Assembly: GCF_001684955.1 (NCBI RefSeq)
Contig: NZ_MAYF01000002.1
Span: 1-64,000, forward strand
Source of the DNA: Chryseobacterium contaminans
GTDB taxonomy: Bacteria; Bacteroidota; Bacteroidia; Flavobacteriales; Weeksellaceae
DNA length: 64,000 nucleotides
Reading direction: 5' to 3'
The notes below the pieces were generated by a model. It made no database searches. It was not told the origin of the DNA and saw only the letters and a list, made by a program, of their open reading frames with translations. Below are positions 33,851 to 46,200 of the stretch, one piece after another (the stretch's first letter is position 1; the number at the start of each line of letters is the position of its first letter). The position numbers and the translations under genes are program-made.

Positions 33851-36028
33851 ATGCCACAAAATATTCCATCGGGAAGCTTATCAACAGCTCCCGACAGCAA
33901 AGGGCTTAACGTACGGCCGGATCTTCTGCCGGAATCTTTCTTCTTCCTGGAGAAGGGAAAGACGTTCACGCAAAGCCTATCCGAAAAATTTGGAGCTAAC
34001 GGGACTGTATTCAGGACCACCTCCAAAATAAACGGATACACCGGCAAAGTATACACCATTTGCCAGGGACAGGTATTTTTACAACCTTGTGGTACAGATA
34101 CCACTAAAGTAAATGCGATCCTGAAGCCTTTTAATCAGCCGATTAAAGGACTAGCGATCAAATATATCGTATACAGAGGCCTGAACAGATCAGACTTCTT
34201 CCAAGGTGATCTGATCACATCAGGAACACCAACAACCTTTGTAGACATTATCAAAAAAGAATTTACAGGGCTTTACAATATGCTGGGAATTGCTGTTCCT
34301 CAGTTTACTGCTCAGCATATCGGCTTTCCGGTAGGAAATTCTCAATTAGAAACTGATCTTATTGATGATTATTTCCTTAAGATCTCTAAAGTTGAAGTCA
34401 CTGGAGGTACTGCTACTGAACAGCCTAAAAAAGCTTTTGAGCTGCCGATGATCCCAAGAGGAACCCATCTTGGAAATGTTACGGGAAGTGTGGGGATTGA
34501 TATTGTATTGAACGAAGGAGATTATACGATAGCTAACGACCCAAATCCATTTCAATTGAATCTGGCTTTTGCCCGAAGTGCTGACCATGTTTTAGATCAG
34601 GCTGTTGGCAATACAGCTTTTAAAAAGAAGCTGATCAGAGAAACAGCCACCCAGTTCCTTGATATTGCAGCCTTTTATGGTTTGCATACGCAGGGGAAAG
34701 GAAAGATCTATATGAGTGATAACTCTGTTCTGCAGACGGTAGAAGAAATTGCCAGTCAGATTTCAGGCTTTAAAACGGCTGATACAACCTATCTGTACAT
34801 CCAGGGCAGCAGGCAGAGATCTTATAATTTCTATGGAAATCAGAACCTGGAAGGAAGTACCAACAATATTAAAATTGGACCCACCACTGCAAACCTTGCT
34901 TTAGAACAGTTTGAAGCAGGCTGGCCGGTAAAAGAGCTGGCTGCACAACCTTCATTGGTAGTTCAGCTTACAACAGATAACAATGACGCCGCTGCCATGT
35001 ACGTAAAACAGGGCGTTTTACATGCAGATACCCGAAATGAGGATTATTTTATCAGAGGGAAAAACCTGCTTCAGGAGGAAGGAAACGGAGCGGATATGAA
35101 TTTTACGAAACCTATTACTTTCAAACTAGATAAAACAAGTGCTGGTAAAACGGTTGCTTCTTTTATACAGTTGATTTATGAAGGGAAAACAATTGTTGTT
35201 GAAGAAAATACAGTTAGCAATGATCCAAATATCCCATCACAGGTAAGTAGTTTATATATGAAAGATATTGATGATATTTTTGGTCTTATCAATGTTTTTC
35301 CAAAAATAAAGTCTGGCACAAATTACGAACAGAAATATGTTATAGATCAGAACCTCTTATTAATTGATTTCGAAAATAAGACTGGGCAACCGGATATTGC
35401 TACGGTAACAACAAAACGTGTAGAAGATACAATTGTAAAAGAAGGAGCAACCAATTTAATGAGGATAACGTATGAGACATTATTAAATAATATCAGACAG
35501 AATATGGGAGCTTTTTTTGAGAACAGAACTGCATACTCTGATAATAGTAATAGTGGTACACGTTCATTTGAAGATAGTAGAAATAATTTTTATCAGCCTG
35601 AAAAACCTTACAGTTTAAAAAAAGAAGTCTTTGAAGGCATTGAAGGTACAATTATTAACGCTTTATCCTTATATCTTGAAGATGGCGCATTACCAAGTAA
35701 AAAGATATTAGGAGTCACCTATGATGAAAATGAGAAGCTTATTGAATTGATTAATTTTCATACTCTCAACAATCCTAAATTTTTCTTTAAAAGTGATTTA
35801 CAGAACAATGGATATTACACTTCCAAACAGGATACAAAATATAGGAAGTATTATTTAGCAGTAGTTGGTGAAGATAATGCAGGAGCACTTAAAATCGTTA
35901 CCCCAACACCTAAAATATATGTAAGTACGGTTGATAATTTGGTATTCTCAACAGATGAATATGCGAAATGGACTCCAGTGATTGAACAAACTGTAAACAA
36001 TAATATTTATGAAAAAATTAAAAACTAA
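33851..36028 (+). CDS. Large protein of unknown function (725 aa), first of the giant-protein locus
   Basis: I recognise no family. The 725-residue product has no signal peptide or membrane segment. Residues 1-430 are β-rich and encoded by DNA of normal composition ('LPESFFFLEKGKTFTQSL', 'GYTGKVYTICQGQVFLQPCG', 'GLAIKYIVYRGLNRSDFF'). From about 35.15 kb (residue 435 on) the DNA turns clearly AT-rich and the protein becomes more helical ('TVSNDPNIPSQVSSLYMKDI'). This looks like a conserved N-terminal half joined to a variable C-terminal half. The next gene starts 5 bases after the stop, so it belongs to the toxin-like cassette's transcript. A chaperone, adaptor or carrier for the next protein is possible but unproven. 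Confidence 0.75.
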   Translation: MPQNIPSGSLSTAPDSKGLNVRPDLLPESFFFLEKGKTFTQSLSEKFGANGTVFRTTSKINGYTGKVYTICQGQVFLQPCGTDTTKVNAILKPFNQPIKGLAIKYIVYRGLNRSDFFQGDLITSGTPTTFVDIIKKEFTGLYNMLGIAVPQFTAQHIGFPVGNSQLETDLIDDYFLKISKVEVTGGTATEQPKKAFELPMIPRGTHLGNVTGSVGIDIVLNEGDYTIANDPNPFQLNLAFARSADHVLDQAVGNTAFKKKLIRETATQFLDIAAFYGLHTQGKGKIYMSDNSVLQTVEEIASQISGFKTADTTYLYIQGSRQRSYNFYGNQNLEGSTNNIKIGPTTANLALEQFEAGWPVKELAAQPSLVVQLTTDNNDAAAMYVKQGVLHADTRNEDYFIRGKNLLQEEGNGADMNFTKPITFKLDKTSAGKTVASFIQLIYEGKTIVVEENTVSNDPNIPSQVSSLYMKDIDDIFGLINVFPKIKSGTNYEQKYVIDQNLLLIDFENKTGQPDIATVTTKRVEDTIVKEGATNLMRITYETLLNNIRQNMGAFFENRTAYSDNSNSGTRSFEDSRNNFYQPEKPYSLKKEVFEGIEGTIINALSLYLEDGALPSKKILGVTYDENEKLIELINFHTLNNPKFFFKSDLQNNGYYTSKQDTKYRKYYLAVVGEDNAGALKIVTPTPKIYVSTVDNLVFSTDEYAKWTPVIEQTVNNNIYEKIKN

Positions 36029-36033
36029 AAATT

Positions 36034-39000
36034 ATGAATGCAGTATTGGCTATAAATAGAGGCGCACCGGTCCGAATTAAAGGAACCTCACCACAAATTA
36101 ATGGTGCTAATTATGAAATTATACCTGTATCTTACAATATTAAGGGTGAATTATTAACCTTTACATTTAACGGACATCTTTATATTAATATTGATTTAAT
36201 ACAATATGATGTAAGAGATAGGGGAAAAGGAGGTTTGATATTTGGCTATTGTAAGCAGTCAGCTTATAATACATATAGAAATAGTATAAGTGAATATAGG
36301 TTAAAGGATTTTTTGAAACTTGAAAATTGGTTTACTGATTTTCAGTCTGCTCAGATTGGAGATATTTTCAAAATAGAAAAAGTTGAATTTAGTCGTAGCT
36401 TTACAAATAATTATACCAAGTATTTTATTCATACAAAATATGAGTTTCGAATTACGAATTTAAATATTAAGTTTTCTAATACAGAAGAATATCCAGTAGA
36501 AAATCCAGACCAGTCAAGTCCTAATTATTGCAAAAAAATACTTGTTGATCAGGATCAGATAAATTCATATTCTACAAAGGACGAAGGGAATTTTTTTACA
36601 AAAAATTTCAAAAATAAAATCGCAAATATTAATATTTCCGAAGAAAGTAAACAAGTTCTTTATGAAGGAATTACTAAAATATGTTTTAGGATTGATCGTA
36701 TTTTTCAAGATGTTTTAGATACTCTGGCAATAAGAAAACTACAAGATATTCTGAACTTTATTAAAAATGGCATTCCCGTTGGAACAAGTGTAAGTGAAGC
36801 TATTAAATCTAATAATACGTTGTTGTCAAGTACTACAGATAAAACGATAGCACAACTATTAGTAGATTGGGGGTACAGAAGTTATGCTGATACTAAAGAA
36901 TTGACTCTTGATTTCAGTGAAGATAAATTTTATGGAGGTTTATACAAACCATTTGATACCTATTATAATGCTCTTGTAAATCTCTATAATAATCTTTACC
37001 AGAAAAATGAAACCCAATTGTTTGGAGCACCAAATACAGATCCTGGAACTTGGACTCCAGCTGTATGGACAGAACAGAATAATATCAGATTTCAATATTT
37101 AAACTTTATTTTACCAAAAGAAGTATTGATATTGTTAAGCGCAGCAGAAAGAGTAAAAATTATTGAACTTTATATCAGTAAAAATGAACTTCCTACAGAG
37201 GCAGAAGATATTGTCCTTAGAATCATATATTCATTTAGTCTTGTTTCTACCGATGGTCAGTTTTTCTTGGATTTTTTATTACAAACTGTAGATGGATACA
37301 CAAAAACAAATTTTGAAAGATTATTTGATTTATTTGATGACAAAGATATTCAACAGGTTTCTCCAGTTGTAGGCTTTTTTGCAAATGAAAGAACCAATCG
37401 CAGAAATTTTGTATATGGGGTGTATAGATTGTGGCAAAAGTCAAACTATAATTTTAATTTCATTGATGGAGTAGTTCCTGATCAATGGGGATTGAATCCC
37501 AATTCTTATTTTTACACTACCAATGGGAAAAAGTATTTTGAAGGGAATGCTAATAAAATTAAAAATATCGCATTAGAGTTTGGAACAATATGGCAGGGAG
37601 ATGCAATTGGTAATGATGATACAAAGACTATTGCATCCATTGAGAAAAAGTATACGAAACCTAAAATTCAATCCACAGATGTTGTATGTTCTTGGCAGTT
37701 TATCAACGTAGAAAAAACTTTAAATTCTAATAACGAAGTTAAAGATACACAAGCTCACGTAGATTTTGCTAATATTTTTCCAACTGAATTAAAGTTTCAT
37801 TTATTTCAACCTATTACGTTGGTGGGATATAAGACCGATGAAGAGCTGGAACCTACTTTTCCTAAAAGGCAATATGTTCCTGCATTTTTATGGTATTATT
37901 CTGAAGAATTTAATAGATTGAAGGATTTTCATGCTGAATTATCTTTTGCCATTGATGTAGGAATTGAAGTAGGTTTATTCTTCCTGACCGGAGGGGTTAC
38001 TGCTTTAGCTGAATTAAGGTATTTGAGGTACGCAACGGAAATTGCTAAGGCAATTAAAGCAGGAACAGGCAGTGCACATTATACAGTTTTGGTTTTAAAA
38101 GGCTTATCTGGAGCAGCACAGACTGTTACCTTGACGAGTGCCATTTGTGAACGATATTATGATCTTTTAGTAAAGTTAAAAGATCCTAATAATCATTATA
38201 CTGAAGATGAAAAAAGGAATTATGAGTATTTACATAAAATTTTTCTTAATCTTACCTTAATTTCAGCAGGAGTTACAGGTGCTTTGGAATATGGAGTTGG
38301 AAAATATGCACGGAAAGTACTGGCTGCGGATAATACATTTTTAAATGGCTTAGATTCTGAAATACGAAATATGGTAGGTCAGATTGCAGGATATGATACA
38401 GCTGCATTAAATGCATTTAAGCAACAAAAGTTAACAGGGTTATCCAAAATATCTGCAAAATTTGAAACAGGATCCCTATGGAGTATTATAAAACAAAAAA
38501 AGTTTTATGAAGATTTTAAAAGTTTATCTAATGCAGATTTATTAAGACTAAATGATGATGTTGCCCTTGCAAATTGGGAAAAATTATTGACTAATAATAT
38601 TGCTGATAGATTAATATTAGATATCACTACTAATACAAGTGAAGTTAATCGAATTGTTAAGTATTATGAACAATATCGAATCAGAATAAGATTGAGCGAT
38701 TGGAGTACATCTGAAAGATGGAAATTTCTTAGAAAAGTAAAAGATGATGATACTGTTTTTAATACGTATAGACAAGATTGGGAATTATTAGATGATTGGA
38801 ATATACTTTATAAAGAAGCAAATACTACCACTTCGTTTATGAATTTAGAGGCTAATATTCAGCTTAATCTTTTAATAAAGCATCGTAATAATCTTCAGGC
38901 CTTTAAGAAAAATCCAGAATTAATTGATCACTGGAAATTGTTCCATACAGAATTAAATACCCAAGCAAAGTTTGATAGTTTATCTGCATCAGAACAAATA

Positions 39001-39600
39001 ATCTTTCTTACAGAACATGGCGGAAATTTTGTGAGATTTAAAAAAGATCCTAATTTTATTAATAGCTGGCTTGAAATTAACAATCATATTCTAAGAAAAC
39101 AAATTGATTACTTAGAAGCATATAGTTACGTTTCAGATATTCATGTTATTGATAAACTTGCTCAAATAAAGTCAATTAATGGCAAATGGGTAGGAGGACA
39201 CTTAGGTTCAGAGTTGTTTGACTCATCAAATGATATTTATGCTATATTAGATCCTGGTACAATTCCTCTCAGTACTCCAAGAGGTAGTAGAATTTATAAA
39301 CAAGTAAGAACTACATCTATCACCATGACGGACGGGATAACATCAAAAAGAAAGGATGGTTGGCACACTTGGATTGAAGGTATATCTAGACAAGAGTTTA
39401 AAGAAGACGTTGCGTTTGCATATTTGAATAAAATCAATTATCTTGAAGAGATATCTCCAAAAGGAGAAACTTATCTGAGATATGTTTCTAAATTTCAAGA
39501 TGGAACTCCTGTAAAACTAGTAATAATTGAACCACATTGGATTGACGAATATGATGATATATTCTCACACCATTTATCAGCAATTTTAATTGAACCTTAA
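36034..39600 (+). CDS. Polymorphic-toxin-like protein with possible EndoU-like C-terminal domain (1188 aa)
   Basis: No signal peptide. Residues 1-600 are of unknown type. Around 630-760 lies a hydrophobic, Gly/Ala-rich part ('DVGIEVGLFFLTGGVTALAE', 'LVLKGLSGAAQTVTLTSAI') typical of pre-toxin regions. About 885-1030 is a series of Trp-rich helical repeats ('LDDWNILYKEAN', 'NPELIDHWKLFHTELN', 'DPNFINSWLEINN'). The last 150 residues form a separate domain with 'INGKWVGGHLGSELFD', 'SKRKDGWHTWIEGISRQEFK' and 'DGTPVKLVIIEP'; the GGH plus Lys/Trp pattern recalls bacterial EndoU RNases, but I am not sure. The gene is strongly AT-rich, and a small candidate immunity gene follows after 20 bases. Confidence 0.6.
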   Translation: MNAVLAINRGAPVRIKGTSPQINGANYEIIPVSYNIKGELLTFTFNGHLYINIDLIQYDVRDRGKGGLIFGYCKQSAYNTYRNSISEYRLKDFLKLENWFTDFQSAQIGDIFKIEKVEFSRSFTNNYTKYFIHTKYEFRITNLNIKFSNTEEYPVENPDQSSPNYCKKILVDQDQINSYSTKDEGNFFTKNFKNKIANINISEESKQVLYEGITKICFRIDRIFQDVLDTLAIRKLQDILNFIKNGIPVGTSVSEAIKSNNTLLSSTTDKTIAQLLVDWGYRSYADTKELTLDFSEDKFYGGLYKPFDTYYNALVNLYNNLYQKNETQLFGAPNTDPGTWTPAVWTEQNNIRFQYLNFILPKEVLILLSAAERVKIIELYISKNELPTEAEDIVLRIIYSFSLVSTDGQFFLDFLLQTVDGYTKTNFERLFDLFDDKDIQQVSPVVGFFANERTNRRNFVYGVYRLWQKSNYNFNFIDGVVPDQWGLNPNSYFYTTNGKKYFEGNANKIKNIALEFGTIWQGDAIGNDDTKTIASIEKKYTKPKIQSTDVVCSWQFINVEKTLNSNNEVKDTQAHVDFANIFPTELKFHLFQPITLVGYKTDEELEPTFPKRQYVPAFLWYYSEEFNRLKDFHAELSFAIDVGIEVGLFFLTGGVTALAELRYLRYATEIAKAIKAGTGSAHYTVLVLKGLSGAAQTVTLTSAICERYYDLLVKLKDPNNHYTEDEKRNYEYLHKIFLNLTLISAGVTGALEYGVGKYARKVLAADNTFLNGLDSEIRNMVGQIAGYDTAALNAFKQQKLTGLSKISAKFETGSLWSIIKQKKFYEDFKSLSNADLLRLNDDVALANWEKLLTNNIADRLILDITTNTSEVNRIVKYYEQYRIRIRLSDWSTSERWKFLRKVKDDDTVFNTYRQDWELLDDWNILYKEANTTTSFMNLEANIQLNLLIKHRNNLQAFKKNPELIDHWKLFHTELNTQAKFDSLSASEQIIFLTEHGGNFVRFKKDPNFINSWLEINNHILRKQIDYLEAYSYVSDIHVIDKLAQIKSINGKWVGGHLGSELFDSSNDIYAILDPGTIPLSTPRGSRIYKQVRTTSITMTDGITSKRKDGWHTWIEGISRQEFKEDVAFAYLNKINYLEEISPKGETYLRYVSKFQDGTPVKLVIIEPHWIDEYDDIFSHHLSAILIEP

Positions 39601-39620
39601 ACTTTCAATTTTATACATAT

Positions 39621-39986
39621 ATGAATACAACTGTTTTAAATAATTATAAGATAGATTTTCAGTTTTTATCTAATATTAACGAAGCTATAGTTAAGCAAAC
39701 AATATTGACAGATCTTGGATATTTGATATCAATATTCTTAATTGAACACCCTTATGTGAATTACTTAAATAATGAAATTATACCACAAATAAATAATGCA
39801 TTGAATAACGGGACAATAGATGATTTTCAAAGAGGAGATAGTGTTATCCTTACTATAGGAAAAACTAATTCAAACTTTACTTATACTGGAATATCAACAA
39901 AAAATGTTTCTATTCCTACAATAGATTTAAAAGAAATTATATTGTCTTGGATTGAGTTTCTAACTAATCATGGAATTATTAAGTAA
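39621..39986 (+). CDS. Candidate immunity protein for the upstream toxin
   Basis: A 121-residue acidic, soluble protein of no family I know ('LNNYKIDFQFLSNINEAIVK', 'IDLKEIILSWIEFLTNHGII'). It shares the low GC of the toxin-like gene it follows and is closed by a hairpin. Position, size and composition fit an immunity gene; function is inferred only from that. Confidence 0.55.
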   Translation: MNTTVLNNYKIDFQFLSNINEAIVKQTILTDLGYLISIFLIEHPYVNYLNNEIIPQINNALNNGTIDDFQRGDSVILTIGKTNSNFTYTGISTKNVSIPTIDLKEIILSWIEFLTNHGIIK

Positions 39987-40035
39987 AATGATTGTTTGAG
40001 CTAAGAAATATTATTTTTAATGGTAAAAAAATAAT

Positions 40036-40058
40036 ATAACAATAATATTTATTGTTAT
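40036..40058 (+). terminator. AT-only hairpin after the toxin-immunity pair
   Basis: A perfect 10-bp stem (ATAACAATAA / TTATTGTTAT) with a 3-base loop, 50 bases after the immunity stop. It is weak because all but one pair are A-T. Confidence 0.4.
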
Positions 40059-40145
40059 CTAGCTACTAAAGTCATATACTGATAATCAGGCAACCAATTA
40101 GGAAACATTCCAACACCACGAGAAATTAAGTAAACCCTACTTAAT

Positions 40146-40175
40146 AAGGCTTTTGTTTGCCTAAACGAAAGCCTT
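40146..40175 (+). promoter_or_regulatory. 5' leader hairpin before the 2304-aa gene
   Basis: Inverted repeat AAGGCTTTTGTT / AACGAAAGCCTT (one G-U pair, 6- or 7-base loop), 28 bases before the ATG, without a T-run. It could be a terminator remnant, attenuator or stabilising structure. It also marks the right edge of the AT-rich cassette. Confidence 0.4.
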
Positions 40176-40203
40176 CCACTCACCCAAACACAAAATTATT
40201 TTT

Positions 40204-43200
40204 ATGTCAAATCAAACACCGGTAACACACAGGTATTACCCGAGGTTATCCTCTGTGGTTACACAAGACGACATCCCGGACCTTCTGGGATTCTTAAAAC
40301 CGGGGATTACTAACCTCCTCGATAAAATCTATTATAAAGATTTACAGTATAGTAAAGGGCCGAAAGGAGATTCAGCGTTTTACAGTTTATCTGTCGTTTC
40401 CAAGAGAATCGATATTGAAATTCCGGGAACGGGGATTTCATTGGTCCTGAACGGAACAGATGACACCGCGATCTCCGCATTTCCCATTACCGTTGAATAC
40501 CAATGGAAGATCCTGGCGTATTTACGCTACTTCAGCTTAGGAAACTTCTCCTTTGAACCTCAGCAGATCTTCGAGGTGGCCCTTAGGGTGCTCAACGTAA
40601 CGGAAGAACAGGCCATCGCGCACTTTGTGAACACATTTGTCTCTCCAGCGAATCAGAATATCACACCTCTGATGCAGTTTGCGAGTGATATTAATGCTAA
40701 GCATAATTTAGGACTGGTAGTAAACGAAGCAACTACAATAACAAAAATTGTAGAAGATATCTACCAGAACTCAAATCAAAAATACGCATCCCTTGTTGCT
40801 TTTGCAACGTATTTACTTTCAAACGATCTTCAGGAGACAGCAGAAAAGGTAAAAACCTACTTCAAAGCTTTAATGCCACAAGATATTGATGAGTTCATCA
40901 AAGAAGTAGCCATTCCGAAATTCAAGGCAACCTTAATGCTGTCGGCAGCGATTGAGTTTCCAAGAAGTATTTTAAAACCAGTAAACCCATTAAAGCACCC
41001 GACTGCTCCTTTAGAAGTTATTGAAGATGAAACTAAAAAAGTAACCCTCAGCTTCGGGGAAGCTTTATTCTATGCGGATACTGAAAAAGGTTTCGGATAC
41101 AATATGGATCTGGTCCTGAATATGAGTAACCCTGCTCAGATTGGAAACACAGGTTTTATCATTGATATTCACAACCTTAAAATTGACCTCAGCAAAACGG
41201 AAAATATTGCTGAAGCCGATGCAGACGGAAGACCTAAGGAATTTATGGGAGTCTATATGGAATACACCGAGATTTTCCTTCCTAAAAAATGGTTTAAAAA
41301 GAAAAATCCAGAAGGAAATACTCAGCAGACCATCGGTATTTCAGCCAATCATATGCTGATCGGAACCGGAGGACTTTCAGGAAATATTGCTATTAGACCT
41401 ACCTACGCCGTAAAGACAGTAGGAACTGAAACAAAAGTTGTTGATTATTTCAGCAAGTTTTTTACGCTGGATTATGATAATCTGAAAGTGAAATCCATGA
41501 GCAGTTCTAATGAAACAACTATTCATGACATGGATGAACTGATGACTTTCATGAACGGTTTGGCATCACCTTCTGAGCTTAAATTTGTTTATCCAATGGG
41601 ATTAAGAACCGTTGCAGGAGATTACAGGGAATTCCAGAAAGAAGAAGACTATTATAAGTTTCTGGCAAGCCTGTCTGTTGATAGTCTTGATGATGCTAAC
41701 CGTACCCTGTGGTTTAATCTTGGGAAAGATTCTGAAAAGTCATGGGAATTAGGATTCAGCAAATTTGATATTGATTTCCATCAGGGGCAGGTAGTGCATT
41801 CCTCACTACATGCCGGACTGAAGATTAAGAAGTTCAAAAAGTATGATGGACAGGATATGATCATTGATGTCATAGGGGAATGGGAGAGCAAAGAAAACTT
41901 TAAACTTTCTGCTGCCGTTTTACCTTTTGGTCTGCCAATGAATCTTTTCAACATCCTTACCTTTTATTTGCAAAGAATAGAAATCGGAAAGAAAAATGAT
42001 AACTTCTATGTGGAGGCAGATACCAAAATTACCTTCCCTGAAGGATCATTCGGAGAAAAATTGTTAGGAAAAGAAGGAATCGATCTGCCGGCTATCCGTT
42101 ATTACGCCAACGGTAAATTTGAAATTGCGGGCGGGAGTTCTATCATTCCAACCAACCTTCATCTGAATTTAGGTCCGGTACGTATGGCGGTTACAGCCAT
42201 CCACATGGGAACTATTCAGCGTATGTATAAAGACAAAATGCGTACCTATAATTATATCGGATTTGATGGTGGTATCAATATCAATCCATTAGGTCTTGAT
42301 GTAAGAGGTAATGGGGTTAAATATTATTATACTGCAGATAACGATGAAATGGTTGAGAAATACGGAGGGAATATTGAGGAATATAAAGATTCTTATTTCC
42401 ATATCTCAACCCTTGAAGTAGATCTTGTCATTCCGGGAACAGCGAGTGCAAGTGCTGCCGTAGCCATTATCAAAGGGGCTCTTACCATTCCGGAACCAGG
42501 GAAATCTACAGAATACAGAGGAAAAGTTTCTCTTCAGCTGCCAAAAATGAATATTTCCGGCTCTGCAGAAATGGCTTTTGATCCTAAATATCCGGGATTC
42601 CTGGTAGATGCAAGCGTAGAACTTCCGTTTGTGATTCCATTAGGTTCATTTGGTATTTTCGGATTCAGGGGACTCATCGGATACCGATATGTAGCCCATA
42701 AAGAGGCTATCGGAATGACAGAAAACGATACCTGGTACGATTACTATGTACATCCGCAGCGAGGAATCAATACGGATAAATTTATCGGACCTCAGTTTAC
42801 GCAGAAGTATAGTGCACCATTCTCTTTTGGAGCAGGGGCTTCCCTGGCAACTCTAGACGGACGTCTTGCCTCATTACGAGCCATGGTATTGCTTTCAGTA
42901 CCAAGTATGTTTGCTATTGATGCCGGATTAACGATCATCAGTGAGCGTCTTGGACTGACGGAAGATGATCCTAAAGTTCCGCCATTCTATGCTTTCGTGA
43001 TCGTAGGTGATAATTCACTGGAAATCGGAGCGGGAGGTAACTTCCAGCTTAACAAAAATAACGGATCATTCATTGATATTAAGGCCGAAGTTCAGATGGG
43101 CTTCTTCTTTAAAAATCAAAGACCATGGTATGTTAATTTCGGAACAAGGGATAAGCCAATCAGAGCCAGTCTGTTTAAAGATTCGGTGAATATTAAGGCA

Positions 43201-46200
43201 GAATCGTATCTGATGATTGCCGCCAAAGGAATTGAAGCCGGCGCAAGGGTAGATTTTAACCTGAACCTGATCATTGTAAAAGTGTATGCCGCTATTGAAG
43301 TGGGAGCCCACATCAGTTTTGAAAGGCCACAGGTAGGAGGATACATTTATGTGGAAGGAGGAGCAGAGATCAATCTATTCATCGTAAGTGTTGCCCTGTT
43401 TATCTCGATCTATTTCAGAGTAGAGCTTGTATTCCCGTTCCTGATCCTGGCAGAATTCAAATTCGAACTGAAGATTAAGTTGCTGTTCATTAAAATTAAG
43501 CTTAAAGTTCACCTAAGCATCAAATGGGAGAAAAATGATAAGGTAGATACAACCGCTGTACCGCCTCTTACTTACGAATCAGATCCGCCAGAGATTGATT
43601 ATCCGAAAGAAGAAAGATTGAAAAATGCGGTGAAAGGAGTCCATATGTTGACCAGTGAGACCTTTGATCTTCCTGTTGTACAGGTTGGTAATGCACCGTT
43701 ACCATCTGTTAAAGATCATGAAAAGCTGCCTACCATTCCATTGGATACATATATTGATATCAAAATTGAAAAAGGACTTATTCCAACTTCTACTGCAGGT
43801 GAGAAAATCGGAGGCCATACCAACGGAGCAAGTGAATTTACAGATCTTATCCCGCCTCAGAAAACACAGCCGGGAGGTCATGTTCTTCGTCAGGTAAAAC
43901 ACCAGTATTCCATTGAAGATGTAGAGATTAAAATTCTTAATAAACAAGGAACTGCATGGAATAAATATAACCCTTACAGAGCCGTGCTTACCCAGAATGA
44001 AGCAAACAGCATCGCTAATCTGGATAAATTTAAATTAGGATTCTGGCAGAAAACCAATGATAAGTATGATACCATCAGGATTTTGGCATCTACGCCATTC
44101 TCATTCCTGGATTCTGCACAACCGGGGTGGTTTATTCCTGAACAATATGGAATTACGGCTTCATCATTATTCTGTACAAAAACAGAAAAAGTATGGCATG
44201 AATCTGATGTGAAGGATAAAACGGTAGGAACGGTATATTATCCACCGGCAGGAGCACCTTATAACTTCATTAATGGGGCCTATTACAACCTTTTAGGAAC
44301 AGTATCGGATACAACGGATTATATGATGGTTTCAAATGCTTCTAACCCGCATAATTTCTCTAAATCCTTAAAGATTACCAACGGAAATACAATGGTTCTT
44401 TTACTTCCTGAAGCATCAGCAAGTATAGAGTTATTCCTTTCTACAATGGCTAGCTCAGTGAGGGTAAGATATTATAAAGATGTATTCTCTAATGCTATTA
44501 ATCAGAATTATGCTCTGATTGAAGAAGTAACCAAAACCAAAGCCGAACTGGCATCAAAACTGGTGTATGAAGCAGTTAATCATGGTGGTCAGTATGTAAG
44601 TAAGATTGAAATTATTCCTTATAATGCCAACCAGCAGGAGATTGATGCTATCAATGCACAAATTGATCAGATCTGGGCCAATGCAACGGCTAATACAACG
44701 GGTGAGGTAACCAGCGTTGTCCTTTCACCGGAACAACAGGCTGTATACAATGAACTTGCTGAACAGTTAAAAAAACTGAAAGAAGGAGGATGTACAACCT
44801 CTCAATGTAAGGAGCTTGACTTTAATGTGATGCATGTTGAAAATGGTTATAATGGAGTATGGGGTAATGGAAACGTAAACTTTAATATGTCTAATCTAGC
44901 CACTCAGTGGGCAGATTATGAAACCCAGTATATGATGATAACAGGAGGAAACACTCCGCCATTTGTTGATTTCAATACTCATTCCGTAATTTTCCTGGTT
45001 TTACCTTATGGTCCTACCAGCCAGTTTATTAAATATAATAGTGTAATCACAAAAATTTCAGATAAAGCGGATGGTATTGATATCTGCTATTCAAGTGATT
45101 ATCCGAAAGAAACAACGAACAAAGCGGTGATTATTAAGGTGAGCAAGACTACTCCAAAGCCTCTCAATCTGAAGTTTACCCCTGATTGCGGATGTAGTTC
45201 TGTAGAAGAACCTTGTACAAAAGATACAAAACTTTGCGATTTCCTTACAGGGCTTATGTATAATCTTAACCAGTGTATTGTTTATCAGGGAGTAGATGAA
45301 GTAACCCAGCTAAGATACAGTTCAAAATGTTTCTTAATATTCATTGATGCCATCTACCAGTTTGATAAAGAGTTCCCACAATATAACCTGATCCAAGGGG
45401 CAGGATATGTGAGAGAGCTTGTGGAGAAACTGAGAAGCTATCTGAATACCGAAGGTGCTAAGATGTCTGTGGCAGTACAGTTAACAAAAGATATTCACGA
45501 CATCATTTTTAGACTAGGAAACTGCGGATGTAGTGATGATGATGGTAGTGGAAATACATCCAACCTTTGTTATACATTGTTCCATCAGGTGAGATGGGTA
45601 ACGGCTGAAGATTATGAATATCAGCAGACCATTCCATCACAAGATGCTGTAACAGAAGATATGCAGCTGATGCAGGAGGCAATGAGCAAAGTGGTACAGC
45701 CGGTTTGGAGACCCAACAGTGTATACTACATCAACCTTAAACTGAAAGATAATGTAAACGGAGATACACCGCATATCATTGATTATTACTTCGCTTTTAA
45801 AACGGCAGGGCCTATCGGGCACTTTGAAAAGAAAAAGGAAAGTTATATTGAAAATCTTAAAGATGAACATGGCAATCCAATTCCTGATAAGAAGAAAAAT
45901 ATAGATGAATATCCAATTACTTCCCTGAAATCATATATCGATATGAAAAAATCATATCCTAATGTAGATGGAGATCTTCTAATGTCAAAACCATTATTCT
46001 ACGGTAATGAACAGAGCAAAATTGTACTTTCATTTACCAAGCCTTATATCTACAATATGCTTAAAACATGGGCTGCTCATAATGCAAATGGAATGGATAT
46101 AGGAGAGATCAAAGGAAGTATTAATATCGCAATTAAAGATCCTGTAACGGGTATTAGTATTCCATATCCATTGCCTACTACATGGACAAAACATGAAACA

